A DNA stretch of 64,000 bases, from positions 52,716,312 to 52,780,311 of the forward strand of contig NC_087066.1 of the NCBI RefSeq assembly GCF_963678635.1. The letters are read 5' to 3'. Of the stretch, positions 59,715 to 64,000 are shown piece after piece. Below the pieces are notes generated by a model. It saw only the letters and a program-made list of their open reading frames with translations. It was not told the DNA's origin and searched no databases. Every line of letters starts with the position of its first letter. Position 1 is the first letter of the stretch. The translations under genes and the position numbers were made by a program. This DNA is from Symsagittifera roscoffensis (taxonomy: Eukaryota; Xenacoelomorpha; Acoela; Convolutidae).

Positions 59715-61690
59715 CATAACAGTACTGCTCGTATCAGGGCAAAGCCCTGAATGATCCGACTGCCTATTAAATGGCCTCGAATAGTTTTTTGAAATATTGA
59801 CAAAATATGAATTTTAGGCTGATAATATCAAATTTTAGGTGTCAAATCAGCATCAGGGTATAAAACGAGAAATTTAGCTAGACTCGAGCAAGGTTATTGT
59901 AGTGGTGCGATCCCTCAAGAGAAAAAATCATTTGAATATTGGCCTGAATGAAAAAACCCACCCCGAGCATGTACAGTTTTTAATTTCTTCGAAATTTAGA
60001 ACAACAATACTGCTTGTATATCAGGGCAAAGCCCTGAATGTTCCGACTGCCGTCTATCGTTGATCACGATTTAAAAAAAAACATCTTATAAAATGTACCG
60101 ACTGATAAGTTTTACAAAGTGATCAGTTTTGTAGTAAAGTATTAACAAGACTGCTCGTATCAGGGCGAAGCCCTGAATGTTCCGACTGCCTTTTAAGGTT
60201 TATGGAGCAGTAATAACCCTAAAAAATTCAATGAAATAAAACAAAAGAAATTTTTTTTTCGAAAATGTGAAATTTTTTTAAATGAAAATCATCCCCCCAC
60301 ACACCATCAAAAGTACAAAAGGATAGATCTCGCTCCTTGTAACAAACCAATTATGGCAAATAAGCTTCTTTTAACCAACTTGGAACAATTTCTAAGACGG
60401 ATTAACTCTCCGCTTACGCGTTAATAGCGCGAAATATATCGCGCGTTAATTGTCCCAAACTGGCCAAAATGGAAATCTTTAAACCTTCATAATTTTACGA
60501 AAAATAATCACAGGTGAAACATCTTTTCAAATTTGACCTCAGGACAACAATACCTTTCGAATGATATAAAAAAATTCCGTCAAAAATGGCTAGTTAAAAA
60601 GTCGAAATTTGTCTGAAGAAAAAAAACCCACCTCGAGCACAAACATTCCGTTACTTTTGTATCAAAAGTCGGAACAAAAAGCGCAAATAGCTTGCCTCGA
60701 TTCAACTTGGAAGCATTTAATTTGCCGCAGAAGCTTTAATAGAACAAAATATATTGCGTGTTACTTATCCCAATTTGAATTATAGTTTTCAAAGTAGTCC
60801 CAATTTGAGCTCCAAACAACATTTTCTTTCTATTGGTACATCAATTTTTCTTTGTCAAAAATGCGAACTTAGAAAGTCGAAAAATGATTGAATAATAAAA
60901 AAAAATCGCCCCAAGCATAAATATTCCGCACTTTCTTCGAAATTCGGAACAATAAACTTAATGCATCTTTTAGATATTAATTCAATGGAAACATTACTGT
61001 TTTTTTTTATAGAATAGACCCTTAAGTTCTGCATCTGAAAACCCGTAGGAAAAAATCATCGCGACCTATATAAGAGTCAGAACTAAGTTGAGTTGATCGA
61101 GTCTGAAAATTCTTTCAAATAATAAAACTGCTTATATAATAGAACAAAGCCCTGAATGTTCCGTCTGCCCTTTATTCGGTCTCCAATAGTTTTTGTTGAA
61201 TAAAATTTTGATAAGCTAGAAACTTTGTACTGCCAATGGCGATTGTAAGTGCTAAAAAATGAAGAATCAATTTGAGCAATCAGATAGTCTTAATTCAGTT
61301 TGGAAAGATAATGGGAGCGGATAATTTGCCACGAATAAAAAATTCGTGCATTGAAAGTATAATTCGAGCAGTGATGCCTTCCGCATTTCAGTCTTATGCA
61401 AGCTTACCAGCTTGCCAATCAAAAAACTCCCGGATCAATACCCAAGCGCTGTCAACTTTCTTTGAAAAATTAGTCTGAATTAAAAAAGCCACCCCAGGCA
61501 TACATGACCACTATAGTCCTCATTTTAGTTTAATGCAAGTATACTCCTAAGAAATCCAAAGACTTCCGGATCGATACCGATGCGCTTGCAAATTTCTTGG
61601 CAAAGTTGGTCTGAACCACCCCAGTCATATACATTACAAACTTTTTTCGAAAGTCGGAACAGCAAAACTGCTCGTAATTCAGGGCAAGTT
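59715..61690 (-). repeat. Chain of tandem, inverted D repeats in intron
   Basis: At least five D ends lie in one orientation (minus): hairpin blocks at 59734-59750, ~60024, ~60155, ~61145 and ~61685, each an ACTGCT(C/T)GTAT..CAGGGC-n-GCCCTGAAT-type sequence, several followed by GTTCCGACTGCC. The best hairpin is TCAGGGC-aaa-GCCCTGA. Between them, D starts (GTCGGAACA or TCGGAACAA in this orientation) run straight into the next copy's end, so the copies are head-to-tail. The copy near 60140-60690 is closest to the full-length one at 10576-11107. Confidence 0.7.
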
Positions 61691-61887
61691 TTGTCTTATT
61701 ATTGATCTTTTATCTCCCCACACGCTATTTAAAGTACAAAAGGATGTATTTAACGCCTCGCACTCTAATTATAAAAGCTGAATTTAATCAATTCAAATTT
61801 GAACGATTTAACTCGTCGCTCACTCAAGTAATAAGAACACCATGAAGCGTCAAAAATTAAAAAGCGTTATAAGAACGCAATGTAGCG

Positions 61888-62047
61888 TCGAAATTAGGTG
61901 ACTAAGTCGAAAATTGATTTAATTAAGATCATTCATCCACGAGGGATAGGACCAACATACGAGCTGTACAGCTCATCACGGCGAACCGCTGTTGTGCCCC
62001 TGCTTAAGAACTACCTCGAAATTAGGTGACTAAGTCGAAAATTGATT
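61888..62047. repeat. 96-bp insertion between 32-bp direct repeats, with palindrome
   Basis: A perfect 32-bp direct repeat begins at 61888 and at 62016 (TCGAAATTAGGTGACTAAG...). Between the copies lies 96 bp of GC-richer sequence with a perfect palindrome GAGCTGTACAGCTC (61961-61974). This composition differs from the surrounding AT-rich intron. It may be a small retroposed element with a long target duplication, or a local duplication. Confidence 0.6.
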
Positions 62048-62489
62048 GAATGAAAAAAAAAAAACACCCAGGGCATTAAATATTGGCTTATTCTTTATTT
62101 TTTAAGAGAGAGTGGAACAAGAAAAACATCGAGCACAAACCCTGGAGCCTAACAACACACCGGCTGCTGTTGACAGAACAACTATTGACACCCAAGACAC
62201 TATTGATAAACACTTCAAATAATCTAGTCTTAAAGTAGTAATATAGTTCCATTTCTCTAGTACGGTATCTAGGTTAACCGATGGATCAATTCATTGGATC
62301 AATCCTACGAAAAAACTGAAGCGAGCGGATTTGATTGCAGCTTATTCTTTGAACCATTTTGCAAAAGTAAAACAAATCAATTTTTGATTCGATGTCGGGT
62401 GTGCAAAAAATTACCATACATTGAAAGTATATCTTGTGCAAAAACTTTAAATGGTAAGATAAATATTTGGTTTTTATAAAAAGAAAATT

Positions 62490-63510
62490 CAATTACTCTC
62501 AGCCAGAAGAATAGAAAATAAGCAGATAGGCAAAAAAGATAGACAAAAAACAATAAGACCTAAATAATTTTTTCAATTTCATTAAAACTTGACCAGAATA
62601 ATAACAAAACAAAAATAACAAACCAAAACGACAAACAAAACAGACAAACAAAACAAAAATGAATAAAAAATAACCATGCAACCTGAACAAGTGACACTAT
62701 TTCCATGACACTAAACTTCAATGACACTAAATCAAAAGTATAGCAAACAGACAAAAGGATGAAAAACAGGTCGAAAAAAAGTTATACGACCTGATTAATT
62801 GTATTTAATTTCCTTTACTCTCAAACAAAAGAATACCAAAAAGACAGAGAGGTAGACAAAAAAGACCGACAAAAACATTACGACCTAAATAACTTCTTCA
62901 GTTTCATTGACACTTGACCAGAAGAATGGAAAATTAAAAAGTAGACAAAACAAAAACCGAAATTAATGACCACACAACCTAAATAGATGTTCGTAATTTC
63001 AATAACACTAAATCAAAAGAATACTAAATAGACAGGTGGCAAAAACAGGTCAACAAAAACTATACAAGACAAAAAAGACACAAAAAACAATACGAATTGA
63101 ATAATTTCTTCAATTTCATTGAAAATTCAACAGAATATCAAATTGAAAAGCAGACAAAAATCAAAAAATGATAATTGATAAAAATGACCATACAACCTAA
63201 ATAAACGTCTTCAATTTCAATGACAGTAAATCACAAGAATGACAAATAGACAGGTGGATGAAAACATGTTGACAAAAACTATACGACCTAACTAAAAGTC
63301 TTCAATTTCATTTATTCTCAACCAGAAGAATAGCAAATAGACATGTAGACAAAAGAACAAAAAAACCAGCTCGACAATAATCATACGACCTAAACAAATG
63401 TCTTTACTTTCATTGAAACTTAAAAAGAAGAAACGCAAAAAGAAAAGTAGACAAACTAGGTCGACAAAAACCTTGGGTCTGAAAAAGGCTCTTCAACTCC
63501 AAGGAAACTT
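62490..63510. repeat. Degenerate ~95-100-bp tandem repeat, AGACAAAA-rich
   Basis: The phrase (A)CGACCTAAAT...TTCAATTTCATTGACACT...CAGAAGAATAG.AAATAGACAGGTAGACAAAAA recurs with many differences. (C/A)(G/A)ACCTAA-type anchors lie near 62788, 62881, 62975, 63196, 63284 and 63385. The repeat is old. Its A-richness makes misleading T-rich frames on the other strand. Confidence 0.6.
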
Positions 63511-64000
63511 GACCAGACATTTCGAGGCCAAACTGTGCATTTTGTGCATTGTAAGCGGATTCCGCAACAGGCCCAAATCAGATTTGTCGCGGAATTCGCA
63601 ACATTGCTACTTTTCTTTGATCTTCTTTGCTGTTTTGGATTTCACAAACAAATACCTAAAACATTGTACCGCTCAAAATCGCTCAAAAAATACGTTTGCG
63701 GAATCCAGAACAATTTGTCGAATCCACAAACAAATAATAGGACATGTGTATCGTTAAATTGAGCTGTTTTAACAGTGAAATGACGATAGTCAAATGCTTC
63801 GCAGAATTTTTTTTTAAAAATGTACTAAACTGTCTGGCCGAATTGTTTGGATTTCGAAACCTGATTCTTTCGATTTTCAATTATATCTCGAACTGAGATT
63901 GTTGTTCAAAAGAAAATTATTATGTCATTTTTGACATAAACTCGAACAAGAAAATTAAATTGGTCCGAGTAGCATAACTGAATGAAGGCTGGAGTTTTTT

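Larger units (their letters stand above)
58909..64000 (-). other. DNAH6: Large upstream DNAH6 intron (runs off the window)
   Basis: No further dynein exon is recognisable between exon A and the window end, although the protein must continue upstream. At more than 5 kb this intron is several times longer than the other eleven (266-1421 bp). Part of its length is repeats (59.7-61.7 kb, 61.9 kb, 62.5-63.5 kb). From 58910 to 59715 nothing is identified. From 63511 to 64000 nothing is identified either, and the open frames there have no recognisable features. Confidence 0.6.

Noticed and set aside
61930-62010. Functional small RNA gene (U1 snRNA or tRNA-like) suggested by CCACGAGGGATAG and CGGCGAACCGC blocks
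   Set aside because: A weak resemblance to U1 stem sequences does not extend to the 5' ACTTACCTG or the Sm site, and no A/B boxes of a tRNA are present.
63398-63762. Two overlapping plus-strand frames (119 and 75 codons) near the window end
   Set aside because: The first begins in the A-rich degenerate repeat (lysine-rich start), neither has a recognisable domain, and both lie inside what should be a dynein intron.
1-64000. Standard tRNA or rRNA genes
   Set aside because: I saw no segment with tRNA A/B boxes in correct spacing or with recognisable rRNA cores.

Overview
This window is animal nuclear DNA. It is AT-rich, has canonical GT-AG spliceosomal introns, and ends with the 3' part of an axonemal dynein heavy chain gene, so the organism makes motile cilia. 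The sequence does not let me name the phylum; the dispersed elements (hAT-type MITEs, a BEL/Pao element, Polinton-type PolB remnants, non-LTR retrotransposons) fit a marine invertebrate, but that is inference. Only two genes look intact: an intronless seven-transmembrane receptor (35124-33967, minus) and the last 12 coding exons of a DNAH6-type dynein (58908-49371, minus). Most of the remaining sequence is repeats and dead mobile elements.

Layout. 1-29.7 kb: a composite of module R, a hairpin-bearing repeat D, the 3' end of a non-LTR retrotransposon and a satellite occurs three times in whole or part. The satellite makes a short array (about 1.48-3.92 kb, three units), a solo unit (about 9.17-9.59 kb) and a large array (11.8-29.68 kb). 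The large array mixes long (~866 bp) and short (~550 bp) monomers, and its right half is organised into higher-order repeats. Between the first array and module R lies a G-poor, C-rich stretch (3.94-6.28 kb) with two broken virus-like reading frames: a membrane-anchor/tail fragment, then a Pro/Ser/Thr/Asn-rich protein.

29.7-44.7 kb: decayed protein-primed-type B-family DNA polymerase sequence, present as a 1480-bp tandem duplication and as a further copy at 35.6-37.2 kb. The 7TM gene lies between these copies, with a hAT-type MITE inserted just after its stop codon. From 37.16 kb a ~2.65-kb macrosatellite begins inside the tail of the polymerase gene and repeats nearly three times, carrying internal 198-bp repeats.

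44.7-49.2 kb: a dead BEL/Pao LTR retrotransposon (minus) with LTR-like ends, then four 293-bp tandem repeats, then the dynein 3' end. 49.4-58.9 kb: twelve dynein exons encoding the last 711 residues (the region before AAA6, AAA6, C-terminal domain). The introns carry MITEs, foldback elements and a D copy. 58.9-64 kb: an upstream dynein intron longer than 5 kb that contains a chain of D repeats, a small hairpin insertion between 32-bp direct repeats, and a degenerate ~95-bp tandem repeat.

No operon or pathway links the genes. The main biology is repeat turnover: satellites starting at the 3' ends of dead transposons and spreading by unequal exchange.
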